64,000 bases of DNA, from assembly GCF_048544455.1 (NCBI RefSeq), contig NC_133537.1:306689738-306753737 (forward strand). The letters run 5' to 3'. The DNA comes from Silene latifolia (Eukaryota; Streptophyta; Magnoliopsida; Caryophyllales; Caryophyllaceae). The stretch's first letter is position 1. The number at the start of each line of letters is the position of its first letter. Below, piece after piece: positions 1 through 10,848 of this stretch. The translations under genes and the position numbers were made by a program. The notes under the pieces are model-generated. The model was not told the DNA's origin and made no database searches. It saw nothing but the letters and a program-made list of their open reading frames with translations.

Positions 1-217
1 ATTATGAGGTTTGATAGTTGAACTTCGGGTCGAAGTTCTCTTTTAGGGGTAGTGAATGTAATAATTTGTAAATTTAGAAAATAGAAAGTAATGAATGGGA
101 GGAATCAATGAGAGTTGAGCAAAGAACCTTGGGATGAGTAGGATAAACATGTGTCGGTAATAAGAATGATGATGACAGTAAGAACCTCGAGCGAGTACTT
201 AGGAATCGGTGATGATA
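1..217 (+). repeat. 3' tail of a Ty3/Gypsy (Tekay/Del-like) element, left fragment
   Basis: The stretch contains a GAACTTCGGG..CGAAGTTC block followed by a purine run and TGTAATA, at about 22-60. This resembles the polypurine tract and LTR start at the 3' end of Tekay/Del chromoviruses. The same layout recurs at 22707-22760. Phrases such as GTACTTAGGAATCGGTGATGA (near 195) and GTACTTGAGAATCAGTGATGA (near 22662) show that this piece and 22654-22754 were one sequence before R1 inserted. No coding frame is recognised. The lineage is inferred from motif layout only. Confidence 0.5.
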
Positions 218-830
218 TGATAGGATGTCGCAACCTCACCAAAGATAAATACCCTAGACACAAATGAATGTAATAATAGGGGTCGAACACAAGGAGACGG
301 GAGATGCTATAAAAGTTGTTATGGGGTGAATTCTATCAATGTCGGTTATCGATTGGTTTATTTGTGTTTATGAAACAATAATAATAAAGGAAGAGTCTAG
401 GGAGGTCGGGTCACACATGCAAATTATGTAAATGCTCAAGTTAAACATAGGAGTTGATAATATCGTTAATTGTTTAGGCTTAAAAACAACCACCTCTCGG
501 CCTTATTGTCAACCACAGATTGGGTGCTAGCGAACTGTCATTATGACTAGGTCGTCTACTAAAACATGCTTAGTCTAATTCAATTTCGTGCCTCTCGACT
601 TATAAAAGTGAATTAACAAATTTAATCTAAGATAGTGTTCATTTATTAAAGATTAACAAAACAAAGCAAACATGTAATAGAAACTTTTAATCGATTACTA
701 TAACATCCTAATTCAACAATTGCAAAAACTATTTGTGCATGGCTTCCCTTATTCCCTAAACAAAGTAAACTACTCTTGCATAATGTAAACTAAACTAATG
801 ACAAATGATAAAGTAAACATGATAACTAAC

Positions 831-1212
831 CACTACAAAAAAAACACGGAAAACTGGAAATAATCCGTCAATAACGCCCTTTTCCCGTCAGAAACACGGG
901 TTCCTGACGAAAAAACCGTTAGGAATCGACCGTCAGTACGATTCATCACGAAAAACGGGTTACTGGCTGTAATTCCGTCAAAGCCCTCGTATAGGATGGG
1001 CCAGAAAGTCAACATTTTGTTGACCTTTCTGACGGAAAAACTGTCAGGAATTAGGATTTCCTGACGGAAAATCCGTCAGGAAAGTCAACACTCTGTTGAC
1101 TTTCTGGCGGATTTTCCGTCAAGATTTCCTAAAAGTCTGACGATTTTTCCATTAGAAAAATCAACAGAATGTTGACTTTTCTGACGGATTTTCCGTCAGG
1201 AATATTATAGGC
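831..1212. repeat. CACTA left subterminal repeat array
   Basis: Beyond the terminal inverted repeat, the strand carries at least eight copies in both orientations of a motif built on TGACGGAAAATCCGTCAGGA, often followed by AAGTCAACA. In this superfamily such short subterminal repeats are binding sites for the TNP1/TNPA accessory protein, and that is the likely role here. Confidence 0.85.
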
Positions 1213-1572
1213 AGTGGCTGGAAACAACAGCTTGCTGCCCAGCCACAATGCCGAATTGCATTGTTTTACGCACCAAACCTGCAAAAAACCATATACAACC
1301 GTCGACCGCCAAGCAGGAATCCATTTTCATGTTGACCGCAGGAGCGGGAATCAAGAGTAGACAACGAAACTATCGATAGAAAACCGAACACGATTGGAAG
1401 AACGAAGTTGTTACATAGAAACTAAAGGTCAAATTTGTACATGTCTCATAAAACAATGTCTTTTACATACCAACTAAAATACTAATCCACAATCATAAGT
1501 TTCTAACCTAAGATAAAGCCTTAACATACTAACATAAGATAAAGACTAACATTAATAACATAGACGATGATA

Positions 1573-2809
1573 CTAATAATTACCTAGAGGCTCAAATTGT
1601 TCACTACCAAAACCATGCCCGTTATCCGCATAGTCGTCTCTACGAAAAGGGTCGGGGAAACCTGAGCACGAGGGAGGGGGTTGAGATTGCCGCATCTCAG
1701 CCAAAGCCTTTTCCATGGCTTCCATCTACTCAGCTTGGAGATGGACTGTTTCTTGAGTGGTGTGCATTTGTTCCTCAAGCGTTAGTCGTGCGGCTCGCTC
1801 ATGGATCATTTGGGTGGCAAATTGAGAAACCATGCCAGGAGTGTAAGAGAATGATCGACGAGCACCATTGTTATATGGAGGTTCAAACCACACTTCGGCC
1901 CCTACATCTCCGTTCCCGAATATCCTGCCACGGTTATCAAAACCATCGACAGTGGTGTAGAACGAACGGTACCCGTCTGGAGTCTCTCCAGTGGACGTTG
2001 GTCGACTCATCTCTTCCTTATAAACGGCCTAAAAGAACAACAAATAAGGAAAAAATGATGTTATATTTAAAAATCAGGAAAGTACAATAAATATTAACAT
2101 TAAGAATTAGAAAAATACAATAAATATTAACTTACGTCGGTCTTAGCAGCTCGAAGATTAACCCACTCGCCCTTCTTGTTTTTCTTGGTCTTCTCAAACA
2201 ACTTGTAGGGTGTGGCCGACTCACCCTGAAAGTAGCATAAAAACATAAATTGATTATATTCGGCAATAAGTAATTCTAACTAATTTGTGAAAATACTAAA
2301 TACAATACTTACCAATTCCTTGAAAGCATCAGAGCAACTCTTGCGGCCTAGAGTATGTGTGCCTAATGCTTTCCCGTCTTTAGCACCTGACTTTCTATTT
2401 GCCGTGTTTATTTTAGAAATTTTGGCAAATTTAGGATCTTTTTCTTCTCTAGCTTTGTGATTCACCCACCAAGTGGTGGGGACCCAATCGGGTTTTTTCT
2501 TTGAATATTTGAGTCCATTAAGAAGCTTGGTAATCCGCCTCGTGACCGCCTTTTTCCATTCATGCTTAGCGTCATAGCCTTCATCGACGGACTTCACATG
2601 TTTCTAATTCAAAAACAAGTGTTTAATTAGTAATAGAAGAGATGACTTTAATTACAAAAAAAAATTATTAACGTAAAGTAAATAATAGGTAACTTTCAAA
2701 TTACCCTAAACCAATTCCACATCTTCAAGCGTTGTGCATGGCTCGCCTCACTCTATTTGGTGAAGTACTCGTCATCTGAGATGTTATTAGTGGAACGACC
2801 AACTGACAT
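1573..2809 (-). pseudogene. TNP1/Ptta-type CACTA accessory protein gene (Transposase_24-like), degraded
   Basis: Reading leftward, a first exon starts at the ATG at 2809 (MSVGRSTNNISDDEYFTK) and meets an in-frame TAG after K18. The next exon (about 2597-2310) has the W-x4-WWVNHKAREEKDPKF segment and the NRKS...HTLGRKSCSDAFKELV segment typical of the plant Ptta/En-Spm transposase family. Shorter exons follow at about 2227-2133 (GESATPYKLFEKTKKNKKGEWVN) and 2040-1573. The last exon has one in-frame TAG at about 1725, after VHLQAE, before ending FEPLGNY. Such proteins bind the subterminal repeats and help TNP2. Exon limits are approximate. The two internal stops suggest inactivation, although an unusual intron could skip the first one. 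Confidence 0.7.
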
Positions 2810-3382
2810 ATTGTTTTACAGACTTGTCATTCCACCTGAAAATTAAAACATACATAGATATTGGAAATTCAAATAAAATTATTTGAATGATATATTTTTC
2901 ATAAAGATAAAAATAAAATATTAGAACACTTACCATTGACCACCTTCTTGGTCTTGTGAGAGAATGATCTACATGTTCTCCTATGCCGGTGTTATATTCT
3001 GAACATCCGCGGCATCATCATTAACCTCTTTGTGCTCCTCCTCACGGCGAGATCCCCCACTACCACTCCCTATCATCCTTCGAAAGAAACCTGCCATATA
3101 CTAATTATAAACAATGCAAATTGTCAGTCCAATAAAAATCATTAGTAGAAATTGTTAGTCTAAAAAAAATGGAGTGTCATGAACAATATAATAAGTATAT
3201 AATTTAACAATGCAAATTGTTAGTCCAACAAAAATGAAGTGTCATGAACACTAACTATGAACAATGCAATCAAACAAACTCCTTACAAGTGCTTCAAATT
3301 TGATTGAATAATTAAAATTCATACATAAAAATGATTTGATTAAAATTCATACATTAATATTGTAAAATTACAACAACTCTCA

Positions 3383-6300
3383 TCACTCATCACTATCACT
3401 ATCACTATGAATCAAAAGAGGTTCATCATCTGAAAAAAGCATTCCGACTTCTTCCTCTTCTTCCCCATTTTCCTCTATTCTATTTTCTTCAACTTCAACT
3501 TCATTATCCTCTTCTTCTCCGACATCCCTGTCATATTCCTTTTCACCCATTTCCACAACCACTTCATATTCATCTTCACTTTGTGACTCTTCCACCAAAA
3601 TTGGTGAAAATGAGTGATCATTGACAACCACGTCCTCTTGGAAGACAATTTCGTCAACAGGAGCATCAACATGTGATCTTGCCTTGATTTTAAAAACCGC
3701 GGACCATTTATTACCTTTCTTAGTGGTTGGATAAGGAGTATAACAAACTTGATCGACTTGAAAAGCTGCCACGAATGGGTTATGTCCACGAAATTTCTTT
3801 TTCTCATTTACATCTACAAGTCCGTATACCTTATGGATATTAAGTCCTTGTTGGGAATTATCAAACCAATCACATTTAAACAATATCACCCTATAAACCC
3901 TTTCCTCGGTATAATAAGCAAGCTCAATTACTTCATTTAGGGTTCCATAGTAGTCCAACCCTTCTGTAGAATTCACACAAACCCCATTACTTGAGGTAGC
4001 TTTCGAAAGATCAACTCTCTCCTTATAAGCTCGAAATTTATAGCCATTGATAGAATATCGTCTCCATGTCTTCGCTTTGCTACTAGGACCTAATGCTAGA
4101 GCTATTATTAAAGGGTCCTTTAATCTATAAGACTATCAATAAAACAATCACAAATTCTCATTATAGACGGACACTATCCGTCTATACGTATAGACGGATA
4201 CCATTTTCCCTCACAAAATACCCATTTGTCATAAAGTGGAAAGCACATGGGGGGTGCCCCACCTTGTCCCCCTACCCATTTTATTAGAGGTCTTTACCCG
4301 TCTCTTCACCCCACCCGTCTATACCAAGACCTACTGTAAAACAATATGTTAATTAAGGTGTTATATATATTATTCTCCATAACTAAAGATATGGACAAAC
4401 AAAACATATGCATTGGTCTATGAGTATGAAGCAGATGTATTACTTACTTCATTTCGGAACTATTTCGGATAACTTTTGTCATGTTTGCTCCAAACATCAT
4501 CAGAGGACGTGACATCAGGAAATGTGAGTTTGATATGTGTCTCAAATTCCCTATATGTACCAAAAAAATGTTTTAATTATGTATTACCTATAATTTTGAT
4601 CTAATTTGATAATTAAAAATATATTGAGTAATGACGAAGTAATAACTTACTTTTCATAAGACTCTAAAAATTTCCCACAATTCCTTAGCACATAAAAATG
4701 AGCTTCTTCATACTCTTTCTCACCCAAGTACCTCTGAATACATTTCCCCGGTTGTAGTTCCCATGTCAGCATTGAATAACTCGGTTAATTTTATTAAATC
4801 TAGGTCGTCATCGGAATTCACACCAACATCTAAGTCTTTCGCTTTTGTGTCAATGCGACTTTCGAAATATAGGGAACAGAAATTTGTAATTTTCCTCTAA
4901 CAAAAAAGAATTGCATACGGAACCCTCCACCCGAGCTTTGTTGCCAATCTTTATTTTTATATGATTAAGAAATCTCTCAAATGGATACATCCATCGATAT
5001 TGAACCAGTCCTCCAACCTTCACTTCATAAGGTAAGTGAATAGGCAAATGCTCCATGGAATTGAAGAAAGACGGGGGAAATATTTTCTCTAACTTGTATA
5101 TTATCTCCGCAATGTTATTCTCTAGACGTTTTATAGAATTAACTCTAATCGTAGAAGTACACAGGTCTCTAAAAAATTGGCTTATCTCAGTTATTGCATT
5201 CCAAGAACCAGTCGGAAGCAACTCTCTCAAGGCAACAGGGAGTAGTCGTTCCATAAAGACATGACAATCATGACTTTTCATGGAATGCAACACCATATTT
5301 TTATGGTCAATACACCGACTCAAACCTGAAGCATAACCATCCGGGAATTTCAAATTAGCAACCCATTCACATAGAGCCTTTTTCTCCGCAGTTTCTAAAA
5401 CAAACTTAGATGATATGGGCTGTTTATAACAAAGTTCATTAAAGTCGAGTTTATCCTTAGGGCCAAATTTAGTTTTACATGGTACATCCATCATCGTGTT
5501 GATAAGCTGTTTAAAAATGTTTTTCTCAATGTGCATAACGTCTACGTTGTGTCAAATTAACAACGTTTTCCAATAAGGAAGTTCCCAGAATATGCTTTGT
5601 TTCCACCAACCTTCATTCTTGTCTTTCAATCTTTTCAATTCTTGATCAGAAGCATCAACTATTTTTGGCAAGTCTTTTACGGAATCCCACACTTCATCAC
5701 CCGTTAATTTCGACGCGGCTATGCGATTCTCGGTTTTTCTGTTCTTTAGAAAAAGCTTACAATTGTTGCGGAAAGGATGATCAGGTCTTAAGAACTCACG
5801 GTGACAATCGAACCAACAAACCTTTTTGCTATTTTTAAGCCAAAAAAATCTATGTTCTTTTTCTTGACAGTAAGGACAAGCACGGTAACCACTTGTGGAC
5901 CAACCGTAAAGCATGTCATATGTCGGGAAATCATTGATCGTCTACATTAATGCAGCCTTTAATTGAAAATTTTGTTTTTTAGAAACATCGTAGGTGTACA
6001 CGCCGGTTTCCCAAAGTTCTTTCAACTCTTTAATCAACGGTTGCAGGTACACATCCAAATTTGTCGTACGGTTATTAGGACCTGGAACGAGTAGAGATAA
6101 AAATATAAATTGTCGCTTCATGCATAACCAAGGAGGTAAGTTGTACGGAGTGACGATCACGGGCCAACATGAGTAATTCTTCCCAAATTGCCCATAAGGG
6201 TTAAATCCATCTGTACACAAACCAAGCCGAACATTACGAGGCTCACTTGCAAATTCTGGATGCTCTCTATCGAAATGTTTCCACGCTTCTCCATCACTTG

Positions 6301-7219
6301 GGTGTGCCATTGTCCCCCTTTCTCTTAATCGAGAGTTTCTATGATGTCAACTCATCTCACCTGCTATATGCTTGGTTGCCTATAATTGTTGTAACCTTGG
6401 CGCAAGCGGGAAATAAGTTAACGGTTTACAAGGAATTCGCCTCCCACTTGAATTTTTTGTACTTTTATACCGAGATGCATGACACTTTGTACATTCCTCA
6501 AGATTAGCATTTTCCTCCCAGAAAAGCATGCATCCAGTAGGACATGCATCAATCTTCTCGTGGGGTAGTTGAAGTCTCTTAAGCACATTCTTAATCTCAT
6601 TAAAACTGCGTGCCATTTCATTATTCTTTGGAATAATGTCACCTATGAATGACACAAACCCATTCGCGCATCTAAGAGATATATTATTCTCTCATTTGAG
6701 TGCTACCAACCTAGCTGTCGCTTGCAATAAACTCATATTACTTCTCTCATACACTGGTTGTTCGACTTTTTCTAGCATTTTATAGAAGGAAGAAACTAGG
6801 GGGTTTGGGGTTTCATAACGCACTTCTTCATCGCTAAGGTCGTCGGGATTGAGTTGCTCCTCCAATATTTGTTCAACATTATCACGTAATGCATTTTCCA
6901 CGAGCTCCCGATAAGGATTCTCACTAACTACGATATTACTTGAACTTCCTTTGGTAGGCATTTCCTCACCGTGATACGTCCATACATAGTAATTATCGGC
7001 AAAACCATTCGACCAAAGATGATCTTGAACTTCTTTCTTCCCTTTAAAAGCTCTGTTATTGCATTTCTTACATGGACACCTCATTTCACCAAAATTCTTA
7101 TACATACTACTTTGTTCCACAAATTCAATAAACTCTTTCACCCTCTTTGCAAATTCACTCTTGGGTTTCTTTTTTTCGTCTAATCTTTCATACATCAATT
7201 GTCGTTCTAATCTTTTCAT
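3383..7219 (-). pseudogene. TNP2-type CACTA transposase, interrupted by in-frame stops
   Basis: One reading frame runs from the ATG at 7219 to 4850. The N-terminal part (7219-6692) has the transposase-associated motif RCPCKKCNN..HLW..GF..Y.W..HGE. Next come IPKNNEMARSF (6630-6590) and the Transposase_21 core, HPSDGEAWKHFDREHPEFA..NVRLGL..DGFNPYG and PYNLPPWLCMK..LL.PGP (6310-5942). Further on are GWSTSGYRACPYC (5900) and DVMHIEKN leading into a DUF4218-like domain (5536-4850). The frame is cut at about 6692 (TGA), 6380 (TAG), 6345 (TGA), 5942 (TAG) and 5537 (TGA), while the flanking residues stay in register. After 4850 the frame shifts. A downstream exon (about 4090-3383) has the DUF4216 signature YYGTLNEVIEL..VILFKCDWFD and an acidic tail. 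The protein would cut and join element ends in the nucleus. This copy is almost certainly inactive. Confidence 0.88.
4149..4336. mobile_element. MULE-type MITE inside the CACTA element
   Basis: This is a 188-bp element with imperfect inverted ends: CACAAATTCTCATTATAGACGG on the left, and the inverse of CAGTAGGTCTTGGTATAGACGG on the right, each about 22 bp. The perfect 9-bp duplication TAAAACAAT lies at 4140-4148 and 4337-4345; nine bases is the usual Mutator target length. It sits in an intron-like gap between the DUF4218 and DUF4216 parts of the transposase gene. A related, longer copy is at 58705-59173. Confidence 0.85.
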
Positions 7220-7361
7220 GTTTTTATATATCTACAATTCAATTTGTTTGTGTATATGTCATAAAAAAACAATAGCAACCAAGAATAATACTCAATAAAC
7301 ATTACCACCAACAAATAACTATTGTCAACAAGTAATCTTTCTTTTTTTGAGTTGGGTCCTT

Positions 7362-7620
7362 ATCACTCCAACCAAAACCCATCAATGTACGTTTCAAGTC
7401 ACTAGCAAACACACACTTGTAATTTATTAATGAGGAAAACATTCGGCAGCAATTCCCCTCTGTTCTCCAAATGCACAATGTAGAATAAATAATTACTCCA
7501 CATATGCATTCAGAGAACATTAAAGGAATTGTCACCGAGCTCTTTCCTCATTAACAAATCACAAGTACATGTTTACTACCTAAGTGACTTGAAACGTACA
7601 AAAACAGTCCCAAAACGGGG
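7362..7620. repeat. Long imperfect foldback upstream of the CACTA transposase
   Basis: About 100 bases at 7384-7480 match the inverse of 7505-7598, with a loop of about 25 bases. Shared blocks include GTACGTTTCAAGTCACT (7387) against AGTGACTTGAAACGTAC (7582), and TTAATGAGG against CCTCATTAA. It lies just upstream of the transposase start on the same strand, so a transcript from the CACTA promoter side could include it. The shape is that of a young plant microRNA or siRNA hairpin. No expression can be seen from sequence. Confidence 0.6.
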
Positions 7621-7639
7621 ACTATTCAAGAATTACTCC

Positions 7640-8335
7640 TAATGAGTAATTTTTGAACGGGTACTAAGTCAATATGAACATTAAATTCAATAATACTAAA
7701 AACAAAACATACAATAACGACTACTTTTCTAATAATGTCAATTAACAAAAACTATGTAACATGACTAATTTTTCATTTTAAATATCTAATCTAATTAACT
7801 TTAAGTCAAATTATCATTTTAAAAACATTAACATTTCAGAAAATTTAACACTTCACAAAACTTTTAACAATATTATTAACACTTGACAAAATTTTCACAA
7901 CACAACATACATTTAAACAAAATGGCTTCTATCCTAATTCAACATGCCTCAGCACCAACTACTACTAATGAAGCTAATTAAACAAAAAAATTAATTAAAA
8001 TGAGATTAAAAAATACCTAATTAACTTCACTAATAATTAAAAAAAAAGGATGAGAAAGAAGGTGGAGGGCAGCGGTGGGTGGCCGGCGGTGGTGGATGGC
8101 GGCGGACGGCGGTGGTGGAGGGCGGCAACAACCTATACAAAGAAAAACAATAAAGAGAAGAAAAGGAAAAGCAAAAGCAAAAGGAAAAAGAAGAGAGAAA
8201 GGACATACCTGGGGCGGAGATGGCGGTGGTCGGAAGGAGAGGCAGGTGGTGGTGGTTATGGTGGTGTCGGATTTGGGGTTAGGTTTTGGGAGAAAAATTG
8301 AATTGGGGAAAAAATTTGTGCGATAGAAGAATGAC
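7640..8335. other. CACTA 5' region without recognised gene
   Basis: AT-rich DNA is followed by a GGT/GGC-rich, purine-biased stretch at 8060-8330. Short open frames there encode only Gly/Trp/Lys-rich low-complexity peptides. The stretch may be untranslated leader of the transposase transcript. I see no protein signature. Confidence 0.5.
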
Positions 8336-8790
8336 GGGTTGTTCCCGTGTTTTTCTGATTTAGGAATACTCCTGACAGAATTTCCGTCAGGAAATTCAAT
8401 ATTCTGTTGACTTTCCAGACGGAAATTCCGTCAGGAGTGCTCAAAAACACGGGATCCTGACGGTTTTTCCGTCAGGACTTTCCTTTCAATTATTGGTTTT
8501 TGGTCAATAATTGAGAGGAAAGTCCTGACGGAAATTCCGTCAGGATCTTGTGTTATTTGACGGGATTTCCGTCAGATATATTGAATGTCTGACGGAAATT
8601 CCGTCAGGATGTATTGGCGCCGTTGCTTTTTTTAACGCGCCAGTAACCTGTGACGAATTCTGACGGGATTTCCGTCAGTATTGCATTACTGACGGAAATC
8701 TCGTCACTAATCCGTCAGTTTCCCTAATTATCTGACGGTTTATAAATTCCGTTAGAATTTCCGTCAGTTTTCCGCATTATTTTTGTAGTG
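8336..8790. repeat. CACTA right subterminal repeat array
   Basis: This array holds about a dozen copies, in both orientations, of TGACGGAAATTCCGTCAGGA and shortened forms, ending in the terminal inverted repeat. One pair (8470-8530) forms a large local palindrome around CAATTATTGGTTTTTGGTCA. It mirrors the array at 831-1212. Confidence 0.85.
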
Positions 8791-9356
8791 AACTAATAAT
8801 GGAAATGACAAAGGAAATAACAAAGCAATACAAGAAATAGAATTACCTCAACAAAGGGAATAAACTTGAAAATGAAGAACAAGATAGAACAAATGGAAAT
8901 GACTTGTAAATGAACTTGTAATATAAATTGAAAATGCTTAAAGAAATGTTTGTAACAACTACATAAATGCTTAAATGAAATCTAATCTAAACTACATTTT
9001 ATTCTGAAAACTAAGACTAAAGCGTCTGGAAAAGTGTGTGGAATTGTGTGGATATAACACTCTTTATATAGGACCAAAGGGAGTAACGTAAACGGGGTAG
9101 AATAGGGGCACCCCGATCGGGGTCGTGGCATTTTACGATTTTCTCTTAAATACGTATTAACTCCTTGCTTTATGGTGATGCGGAATCCTGTGCTTGCATG
9201 TTTATGAGTCCGTTTAAAGCATTTTAGAGATCATATGGCATCCAATGCATACTCTTAATTTCCCTTCAATTCTTGATTAATTAGCACAAGGAATCCAATG
9301 TTTTGCTCTTAATGCCTCGACTAAATGCATTATAGAATCCAATATGGAATCCTAAG

Positions 9357-10848
9357 TGATACCCGTCGTAAGGTGTCAAAAATAAATTTATAAATTCCTA
9401 ACTACAACTATAGATAGCGGTAGCAGGGTCGAACCACAGAGAGGCAGATGTAATTATTAGTTGTCTAAATTCAGTCCAAGGTAACAATGATGTGGGGGTT
9501 TGATTGAATTGGTCTATAACTAATGAGCAATAAACTAAAGAAATGTATAAAATCAAATATAAAAAAGGTACTAAGATGGTCGGTTCACTGTAGTTTCGGC
9601 AGCAGCATACTAAGTAGGTCTGAAATAAACACATGAGGCGGGAAAACAAGAGGTCCTCTCGGTCCACTCTCAACAAGTAGTGTCTTTCGATCTCGCTACG
9701 GGTCCCTAATATCACTAGTGCTGACTCTCGTCCTGAAAAGTGACTAATAACCTAAACTTTACCTATCTTTCGATCTTAGCATAGTTTAGTCATTTTAATT
9801 GGTAGTCTAACAACCTTCCCTATCTTTCGATCTTATGGGTCAGTCAATTACTAAGCATTCAACAAGTCGCGTGCACTCGATTCGTCAAATATAGAATTTA
9901 AAGCAATTAAAACGAAGCAAAACCTCACGTGGCCAGTCGATCGACCAGGGTGTGCGGTCGATCGACCGTGGCGCGACTCGGGTCGTACTATTCTACTGCC
10001 GCCTAATTCTACAGATCCCCTACATCCTAGCACAAGGGGTTTAGCTACTCATGCTGGAAATAATAACAACAACAAAATTGACTAGTAAAACTACAGAATT
10101 CATGATTAAAACGGCTAAATAGATGATTAACATAAAACAATAATTGGCTTTCGGGAGAACTACTCTAGCAATTTCTAATCTATGAATGAACAAAGTAACG
10201 AAACTGAACTAAGAACATAAGAATACCGAACGGAAGAAATCGCAGAGGAAGGATCAAAAACCGAAAGCAATAAGGAACTTTATTCATGAGAGAACTAAAC
10301 TAATTGTGTCTTAAGAACTGCGTATTAAGAATAAAAACTGAATGATTGTTCTCAAAACCTAGCATACGTTATATAGAATACAACGTAATTCTTATTTCCA
10401 AAACCTAACTACTATGGGCTTGCTATTCCTCGTTCTATTAATTCATGTCAAAGTAGCGGTGTGGTCGATCGACCACTGAAGCCGGTCGATCGACTGGTAA
10501 GCTCTGAACAGTGGCTCCTGGAAGTCGTGGTATGGTCGATCGACCATAGGTAGCGGTCGATCGACCGCTTTAGCTGATACTTGACTTCTAAATTCTCGTG
10601 GATTTATCTTTCGAGCCTCGAAATGCGCACCAAGCTCGTTCCTTGAGTAAATACTTTACGTCAAATGCAGTGCAAGGTACTCGGGGACGGATTTAGCTCA
10701 AAATCTACTCATTTCCGCATAAATCTGCAATGTTACATAAAAATACGAAAGTAGACGAAATGGGTCAAATAGTAGCATAAACTACACAAATGAGCTCTGA
10801 AATGCGTGCAAAATGGGGTGTAAAACATCATATTTAGGACACGCATCA
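9357..10848 (-). repeat. Element A 3' LTR (left copy)
   Basis: This 1492-bp terminal repeat begins TGATACCC and ends GCATCA. It holds three pairs of the palindrome GGTCGATCGACC at 9933-9968, 10461-10497 and 10534-10566. The open frame at 9398-9715 occurs in both LTRs only because they are recent copies; it is not a gene. Confidence 0.93.
9933..10566. repeat. Paired GGTCGATCGACC palindromes in the element A LTR
   Basis: Six copies of the core GTCGATCGAC occur as three pairs, partners about 19-22 bases apart: CAGTCGATCGACCAG with CGGTCGATCGACCG (9933-9968), 10461-10497, and 10534-10566. In the other LTR the third pair has collapsed to one copy (about 17500-17513) by loss of one unit plus spacer. 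This looks like slippage or recombination between the two palindromes. Confidence 0.85.

Larger units (their letters stand above)
831..8790 (-). mobile_element. CACTA (En/Spm) DNA transposon
   Basis: The left end is CACTACAAAAAAAACACGGA and the right end is the inverse, ending TTTTTGTAGTG. The 3-bp duplication AAC lies at 828-830 and 8791-8793. The uninterrupted R1 LTR at about 21790-21805 reads GATAACTAACTAATAATGG with a single AAC, so the empty site is visible in the same window. Both ends carry many subterminal palindromic repeats of the TGACGGAAATTCCGTCA type. Inside, on the minus strand, lie a TNP2-type transposase locus (7219 down to 3383) and a TNP1-type gene (2809 down to 1573). The length of about 8 kb is normal for an autonomous CACTA element, but in-frame stops in the transposase suggest this copy is dead. 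Confidence 0.97.

Noticed and set aside
8050-8326. Gly/Trp/Lys-rich open frames in the CACTA element
   Set aside because: Low-complexity GGT/GGC and purine-rich DNA, with two overlapping frames equally open and no homology motif.
9398-9715. 105-aa frame present in both element A LTRs (also 16363-16680)
   Set aside because: It is duplicated only because LTRs are copies. It lies on non-coding LTR sequence with no domain.
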